From Brachypodium distachyon (lineage: Eukaryota > Streptophyta > Magnoliopsida > Poales > Poaceae): 64,000 nt of DNA. The position numbers and the translations under genes were made by a program. Below the pieces are notes generated by a model. The model was not told where the DNA came from, did not search any database, and saw only the letters and a program-made list of their open reading frames with translations. The DNA lies in assembly GCF_000005505.3 (NCBI RefSeq), contig NC_016131.3:10251501-10315500 (forward strand), read 5' to 3'. This document shows positions 32,700 to 43,618 of the stretch, piece after piece (position 1 is the stretch's first letter; every line of letters begins with the position of its first letter).

Positions 32700-33470
32700 C
32701 CCTAATTAATTATCATTTAACCTCAAAATTCTTGTATTTTTCTATGTCACATCGAAAGAAAACTTTCAAAGAAATTTGTGTGGTCTTGATTCTGCACTCA
32801 ACATACCATTGATGATGAGAAAATGGGGCGAGGAAACCTACACGTCCACGTCATAGATACAGATTAAATTACATAAAATGTAAAGTGCGTGAATGTAAAT
32901 GAGACAAATTTACATTCACTATGCTATGTTTAGCGCAAATGACATAGGCTATGATCCTATTTATAATTCAATTTTATGGATACATGCACCTATATGAAAG
33001 GAGTACATGGTTTATTTTTAATCTTTATGTTATTATCTTTCCATAGGATTTAATTTGCATGGTTTACTTTTGGTAGATGAATGGTTCTATCATGACATGA
33101 TTTTAGCATGCATCATGTTTAGTATATTAGTCAGTTTGAGGCTAGTTATATATGCATTGCTATTTGCACAATTTCTTTTCTTGTTAGGTATATCGCCTGG
33201 ACTAAAACCCACAATAATATAATTTGCACACTACAGTTTTGAAGCCGAGGATAATTTGACCATCCTTGGCTCGAAGGACATGATTTATTATTTTGGCAAT
33301 TTAAAACTCATATCATGGAATTCTTGTTGAGAACCCCTGCGCAGAGCGTCGAGTTATAATTTTAGGACTTCAATGGCTCATATCATGGAATTCGCCAAGA
33401 ACCCTTGCACAGAGTTTATGTTAAGATCATTATTATTTTTAGCATATTAGTTTTAAGTATTTCCCCAAAC
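32700..33470. other. AT-rich intergenic stretch
   Basis: No coding frame or transposon ends recognised. A near-duplicate segment, ggctcatatcatggaattc, occurs at about 33374 with a related form at about 33306. Confidence 0.45.
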
Positions 33471-33479
33471 ATTATCGTT

Positions 33480-33950
33480 GTTCTGAACCGTGAAGGCCAA
33501 AACGAAGGTATTCAAAATATATGATTCTTGTTTGAACCACAAAGGCCAAAATGAAGGTATGCAAAATCTATGATCCTGGTTCTGAACCGCGAAGGCCAAA
33601 ACGAAGGTATGCAAAATATACGATCTTCGATCTGAACCGTGAAGGCCAAAACAAAGGTATGCGAAATATATGTTCCTTGTTCTGAACCGCGAAAGCGAAA
33701 ACAAAAGTATGCAAAAATATATGACCCTTGTTCTGAACCGCGGTGGACAAAATGAAGGGCATGATAACATGGAGACTATGCAATTTTCCTTGATACGAAT
33801 ACGAACCAGTCGGCTGAACCTAAGGGCATGATATCAGGGAGAAAGTAAATATGTTCCTTGATCCGAACCAAAAGGCCGAAAGAAGGAGACATGAGGAAGA
33901 TGATGGTGTTCTTTGACTTGAACCAAAAGGCCGAGCCTAAGGTAGAGGTA
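33480..33950. repeat. 50-bp minisatellite
   Basis: Six units start at about 33480, 33530, 33579, 33629, 33679 and 33730 with the core ttctgaaccgcgaaggccaa and aaggtatgcaaaatatatga. More degenerate units with gaaccaaaaggccga continue to about 33950. The period is not a multiple of three, so frames across it are accidental. Confidence 0.85.
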
Positions 33951-34160
33951 CGGCATGACTCTCCAACCTGCTCACCTCCTTGAAGCACAGTTTTTCTTGC
34001 CTCTCCTCTTCTCCCTCTCTCACGGAATGTTCTTGGCTTATGTGATTTTATCGAGAGAAGCAGCAGTAGGACAGTACGTGTGTATGTATTGGGGGTCTAT
34101 GCGTATGAGAATCAGGGAATTGTGGACGAAGAGCAGCAGCGGCTTGCCGTATGTACTATG

Positions 34161-35045
34161 TGTTGGAATTTTGGGTTAGGCCCAAGGCCCAATCTGAAAT
34201 TAATTCCTGGAAAATCTCAAAAGCCCATTCATATAGTGGGATGAGGAAGTGGGAATAGTCCCACATTGCTAGTTTAGGGGGAGTTGGACCAATATATAAG
34301 GTATGTTGTTTCTCACCTCTTGAGCAAGTGAGCAAGGGAAATCCCTACGCGCGCTCCTCCTCCTCCTCCGCTCGCCTCGTCACGACGCGCCGCGCCGCGT
34401 TTCGTTTCGTTTCGGAGTTCGAGCTTATCTTTTTGGCAGTCGGAATCCGTTGCGGACGCGTAACGAATCCCGATAATTGCGGAATCGGTTTTGGTTTCCT
34501 AAACCGAACCGAAGTCCGCCTGCGTGCCTATATAATAAGACTACCCCGGCCTCCGGAAAAAGGATGCGATAACCCTAGCCGTCACGCCCACGATCCAATC
34601 TCGTTGTTCGCTGCCAACTGCTGCTCCATCCCGTCGACTGCGTGCACAGATCGCCGGGAGAGCAGGCCTCCGGAACCCCGACCTTCGAGATCCTGCCCGG
34701 GAGACGGTCGATAAGGTTTTTGGGGAGCGTTCTCACGCGACTGCTCGCTTCTTCACGTCTCTGTTTCGTCGGCATCTTCATCACCAATGGCCGACGACCT
34801 CGGAGATCCCGCGGCTCAGGCTGCCGCTTTAGCTCAGCAGCAGCAGGCTGCACAACTCCAAGCACAGCAGCAGGCTGCCCAACTCCAAGCCCAGGCAACT
34901 GCTGCTGCACAGGCGCAAGCACAAGCACTGGCCGCTGCTCAGGAGGTAGTCAAGGCTGCAGCTGCTGCCGGCGTGAACATCGACGCCACCGGACTCGTCA
35001 CCGACCTCAACAAACAAACACAAGAAAAGAGCACAGCACCGTACG
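34161..35045 (+). mobile_element. LTR-retrotransposon-like leader with short alanine/glutamine ORF
   Basis: Starts tgttggaattttgggttagg, an LTR-like TG start common in grass Copia elements, followed by tggaccaatatataaggtat (TATA-like) and a CT-rich leader. An ATG at 34787 opens MADDLGDPAAQAAALAQQQQ, low-complexity Ala/Gln sequence that stays protein-like to about 35040, where acgtacgtaatc could be a splice donor. No primer-binding site, second LTR or pol domain was found. It is probably a truncated element, but a real gene with an LTR-like promoter is not excluded. Confidence 0.4.
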
Positions 35046-35660
35046 TAATCTGCTCTTTCTTGTTGATTTGGATTACTAGTTCTATTATTCATGCCGTGAA
35101 ATTAGATGAGTTTTATTGCTGTGCGTTGCTATTTAATTTGTCTAGTTTGCATGATATAATGTGCTACATGTTTTACACACTGTCTTTCTGGATTAAATAT
35201 TCATCGAAATTACCTAATTTTTCAACACTATGTGTGCAGCAGCGTTTGCCTCTCTTCTCAATTTCTGCCGGAGGTCTCTTCGATGGATTTTATGCTGTGG
35301 ATGGATCGCAGCAGCGGTCTGACTCTCATCGATGCTCCCGGATGAGCCTTGGGGCTGATGTCCTATTTATTGATCGAGTAAGGAGATAGCAGCACGTACA
35401 GGAGGTTGTTACGGTAATGCCTGTTCTCTTTATTTGATTTTTCTTTTCTTTGGCTGAGTGGGCGATAGCTTAACTGCCTCATGTCAATTTCGTGGGCGGC
35501 CGTGGGAGCTGGCCGTTGCAAACTTGAAGCAGGCTCCAAGTTTCCTAGCGATGGACACCGGGTCACATGTGCTAGCATTTGGGCCATGATCTCCTTTTAA
35601 TTATGTTAATGATTTTCTTTTCTTTTTGTCTTATTGCTGCTTTGACTTTCGATTCTATTG
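35046..35660. other. Unassigned interval
   Basis: Continues open from the upstream frame to 35389 but with no recognisable domain. The stretch 35230-35360 begins after a polypyrimidine/ag (tgtgcag) and could be an exon of the preceding unit. Nothing else was identified. Confidence 0.35.
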
Positions 35661-35677
35661 CCAGCAGTTGATGCACG

Positions 35678-36344
35678 CTTTTTTTTTAAAACAACGAGCT
35701 GGCTTTATTTATTCAACAAACTTATTACAATTGATCGGGAACTAAACTGACAATAAAGATTTCGGATAAACCGAAAGTGGCATAAAAAATCTTTGAAGCC
35801 AACTTTTCTGGCTGCGCCAATCGCATCTTGATATATCTCCAAATTTCTGGTGACGAAACAGTAGAAGACCAAACCTGCATAAGCTGGACTAACCTTGTAG
35901 GTTTTACTGAGCCGCATGAACCGCCCACCCGCTAACTTAATATCATTGAACGCGTGGTGGTCGGGGACACACCCCTCGCAAGACAGGTTGTCGAACCATT
36001 GAATCATCGCCGAACCGATGAGGAAGAAGACCAAAATCACGAAATTACGAGCCGTGAGATCCCAAAACTCCATGGAGCAGACCACGATAGCCACGCCAGA
36101 ACGGGGATGAAGCTGGGAGACCAAAAATCCACACGCCGTCGCCCACCGTCAGGACACCGCCGCCAAGGACACAGAAAACCTTACAAAGAAGGTACTAAAA
36201 CGATGCCAGATGTTGATAAGTGGTTCCCCTCACCTCCTGATGACCAATAGGCTATCGGAGGCGAGGGGAATCGACGAAGATCGAAACGGGATTTTTCTCT
36301 GTAGGGTGGCTAGGGTTTGTCCGTCTCCAGGGAATCCCTCGATC
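35678..36344 (-). mobile_element. Full-length 667-bp polyA-type retroposon, copy B
   Basis: A perfect 11-bp direct repeat, gttgatgcacg (35667-35677 and 36345-36355), flanks a 667-bp unit in minus orientation. It ends in a polyA tract (35680-35688 as T) after ttgaataaataaagccagc. Its 5' end contains gacaaaccctagccaccc, like a plant 5' UTR. It matches copy A at 18907-19574 over the full length. The first in-frame ATG opens MEFWDLTARNFVILVFFLIG and 121 aa in total; in copy A the homologous codon is ATA. A short frame in another phase keeps IWRYIKMRLAQPEKLASKIF, which copy A has in its main frame. One copy therefore has a frameshift, or the unit is non-coding. Confidence 0.75.
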
Positions 36345-36439
36345 GTTGATGCACGAGCTTTTCTTCGTAACGTGTATATGTGGGCCTTGCTTGTGCATGC
36401 ATGGGCCTAATTGTTAATCAAGTTTGTTATGCTAATCTT

Positions 36440-37640
36440 CTATATCTAAGTACGAGAAACCAACTACATCATTTCTCTCAACATGCAAGCATGCCACCTC
36501 ATCAATCATTAATTTGTTTACACCTATTTAGTGGAAAAATCATATTTTTTGCACATGCATGCATGGTAGTTTCCATCAAGCTATCCCCACTAAGTGAAAA
36601 ATCTACAATTTCATTATATGTTTTTAATTTTGAATACTTTGCGTTCTACTCAACTTTCACTTACATATGTTTACTAAAAATTTCCGCAACAACGTGCGGG
36701 GCATCATCTAGTTGACATATGTAGCGTGAACGTCCAAGCTAGGTTTTTGCGGCTCCTATATGTGCCATAGATTGTTTTTATTTAATTAAGCATGGCTTAA
36801 CATCTATTTGCGTGTAACCCAAAATATTGTATTTCATATAGTCATCGTATTATCTTGATTATGACATGATAATATTACTTTGTGAGATCGTTGGGATGAT
36901 GTCGATCTTTACTCCATAGTCTAATACTTCAGAAATATTTGTGCCGTCCTTGACGACTTGATTTAAGTCGTCATTAGGAACCGCCGCAATCAGGGGCACA
37001 TGTCTTAATATTGGCTCAGTTAATTGGCCGATACATATCTAAGTAGGAGAAACCCACTACATGATTTTTCTCAACATGCAAGCATGCCACATCATCAATC
37101 ATTAATTTGTTCACACCTATTTAGTGGAAAAATCATATTTTTTTGCACATGCATGCATGGTAGTTTCCATCAAACTATCCCCACTAAGTGAAAAATCTAC
37201 TATTTCATTATATGTCTCCGACGTTCTACTCTTTTCACTTACATACGTTTACTAAAAATTTCTACAACAACGTGCGGGGCATCATCTAGTTAACATATGT
37301 AGCGTGAACGTCCAAGCTAGATTTTTGCAGCTCCTATACGTGCCATGATTGTTTTTTATTTAATTAAGAATGGCTTAACATCTATTTGCGTGTAACCCAA
37401 AATATTGTATTTGATATAATCATCGTATTATCTTGATTCTGACGTGATAATATTACTTTGTGAGATCGTTGGGATGATGTCGATCTTTACTCCATAGTCT
37501 AATACTTCGGAAATATTTGTGCCGTCCTTGACGACTTGATTTAAGTTGTCATTAGGAACCGCCGCAACCAAGGGCACATGTCTTAATATTGGCTCAGTTA
37601 ATTGACCGATACACGTATTTATTTGCCAATATTTTATTTT
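36440..37640. repeat. Tandem duplication of about 590 bp with Helitron-like 3' ends
   Basis: Copy 1 (about 36440-37033) and copy 2 (about 37034-37620) share long blocks, including caacatgcaagcatgccac and tgccgtccttgacgacttga. In copy 1 the hairpin ccgcaacaacgtgcgg is followed by ggcatcatCTAG and T (CTAG at 36708-36711), the hairpin-plus-CTRR signature of a Helitron 3' end. In copy 2 the same end (CTAG 37286-37289) has a damaged stem. Flank downstream of the end is included in the unit, so this is a segmental duplication, not two insertions. No Helitron 5' end was found. Confidence 0.6.
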
Positions 37641-38190
37641 GCATAAGACGGAGTTTGCCATCTAAAAATATCTTTTCATATAATTACCATATTATTTAAA
37701 TTGTGATGCCAAAATCGGTGTCAGCAACCATGGTATTTCAATCCTACATTTTTTCTATTCCTAAGTTTTTCGGATTCTTGTGATCCAAACAAGCCCTAAG
37801 GGTATATGCGACATGGTGAATCAGTCGTTACTAAAACATGATGTGGCAGCATTTTGATGGTGTGGATGACAAAATAATAGCAAATGGAAAGATATGATCT
37901 CTCCTTAGAGAAATGGTACTATTGCAGAATGAGTTACCTACCATCATGTTTTGGTGTGATCAACCATAATAGACTATGACTACAGAATGAGTTGTTTCTT
38001 AGCATCATGTTTTGGTGGGACCAACCTTAATAGACTATGGCCGGAATAAATCGAACGTGTCCGCGTTAGGCAATCTGCGCGTACCGTAGCAGCAACCCGC
38101 ATGCAAGTAGCTCGGGCTAGCCCAGCCGCAACTAGCCCAGCCACAACATTCCGTATGCATGCAACTAGTACAACAGCATCTACTGCGTCG
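37641..38190. other. Unassigned sequence left of the truncated Copia copy
   Basis: Contains two diverged copies of a segment with agaatgagtt and atcatgttttggtg (about 37925 and 37985). The last 100 bp are low-complexity (ctagcccagccgcaa...). An accidental in-frame ATG at 38101 extends the Copia frame into it. Confidence 0.4.
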
Positions 38191-40329
38191 CTTACTGATT
38201 TGCCACTGTCGTTTTGGGGTTATGCATTAGAGACAGCCGCATTCACTTTAAATAGGGCACCATCTAAATCCGTTGAAACGACACCGTATGAATTATGGTT
38301 TGGCAAGAAACCTAAGCTGTCCTTTCTTAAAGTTTGGGGATGCGAAGCTTATGTAAAAAGGCTACAACCTGATAAGCTCGAACCCAAGTCGGAAAAATGC
38401 GTCTTCATAGGATACCCTAAAGAAACAATTGGGTACACCTTCTATCACAGATCCGAAGGAAAAGTGTTTGTCGCTAAGAACGGGTCCTTTCTAGAGAAGG
38501 AGTTTCTCTCGAAAGAAGTGAGTGGGAGGAAGGTAGAGCTCGATGAGGTTATTGAACCTTCTCTCGAATTTGAGTGTAGCGCAGCACCAGAAACTGTTCC
38601 CGTGCATCCTGCATCAGCTAGAGAGGAAGCTAATGATAATGATCATAAAGTTTTGAATGAGACAACTACTGAACTTCGCAGGTCGACGAGAACACGTAAT
38701 ACTCCTGAGTGGTACAATGTTCGTGTCATGAATGTCATGTTGTTGGACAACGATGAACCTGCGAATTATGAGGAAGCGATGATGAGCCCAGACTCCGAAA
38801 AATGGTTAGAAGCCATGAAATCCGAAATGGGATCCATGTATGAAAACCAAGTATGGACTTTGGTAGACTTACCGAATGACCGAAAGGCCGTTGAGAACAA
38901 ATGGATTTTCAAGAAGAAAACAGATGCTGATGGAAATGTTACCGTCTATAAAGCTCGACTTGTCGCAAAAGGTTTTCGACAAATTCAAGGAGTTGACTAC
39001 GATGAGACTTTCTCACCCGTAGCGATGCTAAAGTCTGTTCGGATTATGTTAGCAATTGCTGCATTTTTCGATTACGAAATCTGGCAGATGGATGTCAAAA
39101 CCGCGTTCCTTAATGGTCACATTGAGGAAGAGTTATACATGGTTCAGCCCAAAGGTTTTGTCGATCCTAAGGATGCTAATAAGGTATGCAAACTTCAGCG
39201 TTCCATTTATGGGCTGAAGCAAGCATCTCGGAGTTGGAATCTCCGTTTTGATAAGGTGATCAAAGGGTTTGGATTTGTCCAAACTCACGGAGAAGCTTGT
39301 ATTTACAAGAAAGTGAGTGGGAGCTCTGTAGCATTTCTAATACTGTATGTGGATGACATATTGCTGATTGGGAATGATATAGAACTTCTTAAAAGTGTTA
39401 AAGGCTATTTGAATAAAAGTTTTTCAATGAAAGACCTTGGTGAAGCAGCTTACATATTAGGCATCAAGATTTATAGAGATAGATCAAGACGCCTGATAGG
39501 ACTTACACAAAGTACATACCTTGACAAAGTTTTGAAAAGGTTCAAAATGGATCAAGCAAAGAAAGGGTTCTTGCCCATGTTGCAAGGTAAGATATTGAGT
39601 AAGACTCAGTGTCCAGCTTCGGCAGAAGATAGAGAAAAGATGAATAGTATCCCCTATGCCTCAGCCATAGGCTCTATTATGTATGCCATGCTGTGTACTA
39701 GACCAGACGTGTGTCATGCTGTTAGTTTGACTAGCAGGTACCAAAGTGATCCAGGAGTGGAACACTGGACAGCAGTTAAGAATATCCTTAAGTACCTAAA
39801 AAGGACTAAAGAAATGTTTCTCGTTTATGGAGGTGACGAACAGCTCGTCGTAAAGGGTTACGTCGATGCTAGTTTTGACACTGATCCGGATGACTCTAAG
39901 TCTCAATCCGGATACGTATTTATTTTGAATGGTGGTGCAGTTAGCTGGAGGAGTTCCAAGCAGAGCGTTGTGGCAGCATCAACAACTGAAGCGGAATATG
40001 TGGCTGCTTCAGAAGCGGCACAGGAAGGAGTTTGGATGAAGGAGTTCATATCTGAACTTGGTGTGGTTCCGAGTGCATTGGATCCCATGGACATCTATTG
40101 TGACAACACTGGTGCCATAGCCAACGCCAAGGAGCCGAGGTCTCACAAGAATTCCAAGCATATTAAACGCCGGTTTCACACTATTCGTGAATATGTCAAG
40201 GATGGTGACATAAAGATTTGCAAAGTACATACGGATCTGAATGTCGCAGACCCGTTGACTAAACCTCTTCCACGAGCAAAACATGATCAACACCAAGACT
40301 CCATGGGTGTTAGATTTATTACAATGTAA
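38191..40329 (+). pseudogene. 5'-truncated Copia polyprotein (integrase C-end, RT, RNase H)
   Basis: Begins abruptly in the integrase C-terminal region (LTDLPLSFWGYALETAAF) and continues uninterrupted through RT, with YVDDILLIG near 39345, and RNase H, with TEAEYVAASEAAQEGVWMKE, to the same stop as the complete copy. It matches 45452-47590 without any difference that I noticed. Gag, protease and most of integrase are missing. A chance ATG at 38101 lies in the unrelated left flank. It is a duplicate of the downstream element, not an independent insertion, because the 3' flank is copied as well. Confidence 0.9.
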
Positions 40330-40349
40330 ACTAGATTATTGACTCTAGT

Positions 40350-40362
40350 GCAAGTGGGAGAC
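40350..40362 (+). other. Polypurine tract before LTR A
   Basis: gcaagtgggagac immediately precedes the TG of the LTR, the expected site of plus-strand priming. The same sequence is at 47611-47623. Confidence 0.7.
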
Positions 40363-42084
40363 TGTTGGAAATATGCCCTAGAGGCAATAATAAATTTGTT
40401 ATTATCATATTTCATTGTTCTTGATAAATGTTTATTGCCCATGCTATAATTGTATTGATTGGAAACTCAAATACATGTGTGGATAAATAAACAAATACCG
40501 TGTCCCTAATACGCCTCTACTAGATTAGCTCGTTGATTAAAGATGGTTAAGGTTTCCTAACCATAGACATGTGTTGTCATTTAATAACGAGGTCATATCA
40601 TTAGGAGAATGATGTGATGGACAGACCCAAACCTAAACATACCTTTTGATCGTGTCACTTAAGTTTAAGTTGCTTATGTTTTATTATGTCAAGTATTATT
40701 TCTTTAGACCATGAGATCATGCCACTCCCTAGTACCGGAAGAATACTTTGTGGGCATCAACCGTCATCTCGTAACTGGGTGATCATAAAGGTGTTTTTCA
40801 GGTATCCCAGAAGGTGCTTGTTGGGTTGTATGGATCAAGACTGGGATTTGTCACTCCTTGTGACGGAGAGATATCTCTGGGCCCTCTCGGTAATATAACA
40901 TCCTAATGAGCTTGCAAGCATGCAACTAATGTGTTTAGTTGCGGGGGTATTATATTACGGAACGAGTAAAGAGAACTTGCCGGTAACGAGATTAAACTAG
41001 GTATGGCGATATCGACGATCAAATCTCGGGCAAGTAATATATCGCGAGACAAAGAGAATTGGATACTGGATTAATTGAATCCTCGACATAGTGGTTCAAC
41101 CGATGAGATCTTCGTGGAATATGTGGGAACTATTATGGACATCCAGGTCCCGCTATTGGTTATTGATATTTGATCATGTCCACATGTTCTCGAACCCATA
41201 GGGTCACACACTTAACGTTTCATGTTGCTTGGGTTAGATGAGATAAATGATGATGATATCGAATTATGATTCGGAGTCTTGGATGGGATCCTAGACGCAA
41301 CGAGGAGCTCCGGAATGTTCCGGAGATAAAGATTTATATATGGAAAGTTGTTTTCAGGGTTCTGGAAAGTTTGGAATATTTCCCGGTTTTGACCGGGAAG
41401 CTTCTAGAAGGTTCCGGAGGGATCCGGAGGGTTCCACCTTGAGGCCCACCTATCCCTGGGCTAAATGGGCCTGTGAGGGAGCACCCTGGCCTTAATGGGC
41501 CGAGGGGCTAGCCCACAGGGCCCATGCGGCCAGGAGGAGAGTCCTGGCCGCGGGAGCCGCGGGAGAGTCCTGGCCGCCGGAGAGTCCTGGCCGCATGAGA
41601 GTCCTGGCCGCCGGAGAGTCCTGGCCGGCCACGCCTCCTCTACCCCTATATAAATAGAAGGGGGGGCAAGGGAGAGGGACACCCCAAGCTTTCAGTTGGA
41701 TCTCTCTCCCCTGAGCCCTCCTCTCCTCCTCTTCTCACGCGCACGGCGTAGCCCTGCCCGTGAGAATATTCACCATAGTCACCATGCCGTCGTGCTGCCG
41801 GGATCTCGTCTACCTCTCCCTCTCGCTTGCTGGATCGAGGAAGGAGGAGACAACGTGAAGCTGAACGTGTGGATACCAAGGAGGTGCTGTCCGTTCGGCA
41901 CTGAGATTGATCTCATTGAAAGTTCCACTACACCAACAACGATCTCGTGATCGTAACGCTTAGCGGTCTACGAGGGTATGGTGTTCATGATCCCTCTCGT
42001 TACATACATCTAGTATATATATTCTTGGGTTTCTTCCGCACTTCTCGTAGGAAAACTTTTGTTTCCTATGCAACGAACCCAACA
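40363..42084 (+). repeat. Copia LTR A (1722 bp)
   Basis: Starts tgttggaaatatgcccta, ends gcaacgaacccaaca. It has a TATA box tatataaata at 41647-41656 and, upstream, an array of about 18-bp gagagtcctggccgcNgg repeats (about 41535-41630). It is identical by eye to LTR B except for a 9-bp length difference in that array. The start matches what I recall of BARE/Angela LTRs. Confidence 0.9.
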
Positions 42085-42364
42085 ATTACCATCACTAACA
42101 CACATAAATTGTCGCCCCTAATAAACACAAATAACCAAGTAAGTCTATCCATTTCGGTTAAAGTCTAGCACCCACCATTGCATCTCACATTTACTCCACT
42201 CCAAATTGAGCTATCACCTTCCTTTAAGACGACCCACACAAACCGATCCCCATGTCATTCCTAATGCACATAAATTGCCCCCCCTAATGCACATAAATTG
42301 TCAGCTTCTGATGAACGTAAATTGCCATCCTAGCGCACACTCATTGCCACCTTTGATGAACAAA
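42085..42364. repeat. Copied 3' flank, copy 1
   Basis: 280 bp after LTR A are the same as the 280 bp after LTR B (49337-49616), consisting of loosely repeated cacataaattgccacc-type units. They end at tttgatgaacaaa, joined directly to the last bases of a missing 5' LTR. Confidence 0.85.
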
Positions 42365-42375
42365 CGAACCCAACA

Positions 42376-42390
42376 GTGGTATCAGAGCTA
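42376..42390 (+). other. Primer-binding site (initiator Met tRNA)
   Basis: gtggtatcagagcta directly follows the LTR end; tggtatcagagc is complementary to the 3' end of plant initiator tRNA-Met, the usual primer for Copia elements. Confidence 0.9.
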
Positions 42391-43618
42391 GATCTATGCG
42401 TAGATGTTTTGTACGAGTAGAACACAATTTAGTTGTGGGCGTTGATGTTCATATTGCTACCTCCTTTGTGCACTATCGGATTTTGCGGGATAGTGGGATG
42501 AAGCGGCTCGGACCAACCTTACTTGTCTTCGCACAAGAGACCGGTTCCGCAATTAACATGCAACTTGTATTGCATAAGGCGGCTGGCGGGTGTCTGTCTC
42601 TCCCACTATAGTTGAAATCTGATTTGCAATGGGAGGCCTATATGGTTAATAAGCAATTTGTATATCACCGTTGTGGCTTTTGCGTAAGTAAGAAGGGTTC
42701 TTTTAGTGCAGCCCCTAAAGCCACGTAAAACATGCAACAACAAAGTAGAAGCGTCTAACTTGTTTTTGCAGGGGCATGTGATGTGGTATGGCCAAGATAT
42801 AATATAATATATTTGATGTATGAGATGATCATGTTTTGTAATATTTCACGACTTGCATGTCGATGAGTTTGGCAACCGGCAGGAGCCGTATGGTTGTCTC
42901 ATTAATTATTGTATGACCTTCGTGTCAATGATTTAATCGCCATGTAATTGCTTTACTTTATCGCTAGTAGTAGCAATAGTTGGTGGAGGCAACTATACAT
43001 GACGCCCGAGGACCTAGGCGCCATGCTGGTGATGATGGAGATCATGCCCGTGCTTTGAAGATGGAGATCAAAGGCACACGAAGAGAAGGCCATATCATGT
43101 CACATTATTTATGCATGTGATGTTTATCCCTTTTATGCATCTTATTTTGCTTAGTTGACGGTAGCATTATAAGATGATCCCTCATTGTTAATATCAAGAT
43201 AATAATGTGTTCTCCCTTAGTATGCGCCGTTGCAAAAGTTCGTCGTTTTGAAGCACCACGTGATGATCGGGTGTTATAAACTCTACGTTCGCATACAACG
43301 GGTGTAAGCCAGTTTTACACATGCAGGAATACTTTGGTTAACTTGACGAGCCTAGCATGTACAGACATGGCCTCGGAACACAAGGAACCGAAAGGTTAAA
43401 CATGAGTCATATGAATGATGTGATCAACATGCTGATGTTTACCATTGAAGCTACTCCATCTCACGTGATGATCGGACTTGGTGTAGTGGATTTGGATCAT
43501 GTGTCACTAAACAACCCGAGGGATGTTGATTTTAGTGGGAGTTCATTAGTAATTTGATTAGATTGAACTTATTATCATGAACTTAGTCTAATTGCCTTTG
43601 CAAATATGCTGTAGATCA

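Noticed and set aside
33480..33950. CRISPR-like array
   Set aside because: The 50-bp units are contiguous without unique spacers, and the genome is a plant.
38101..38190. Possible genuine N-terminus of the truncated Copia frame
   Set aside because: The sequence is low-complexity, has no match to the complete element upstream of LTDLPLS, and the frame is open only by chance.
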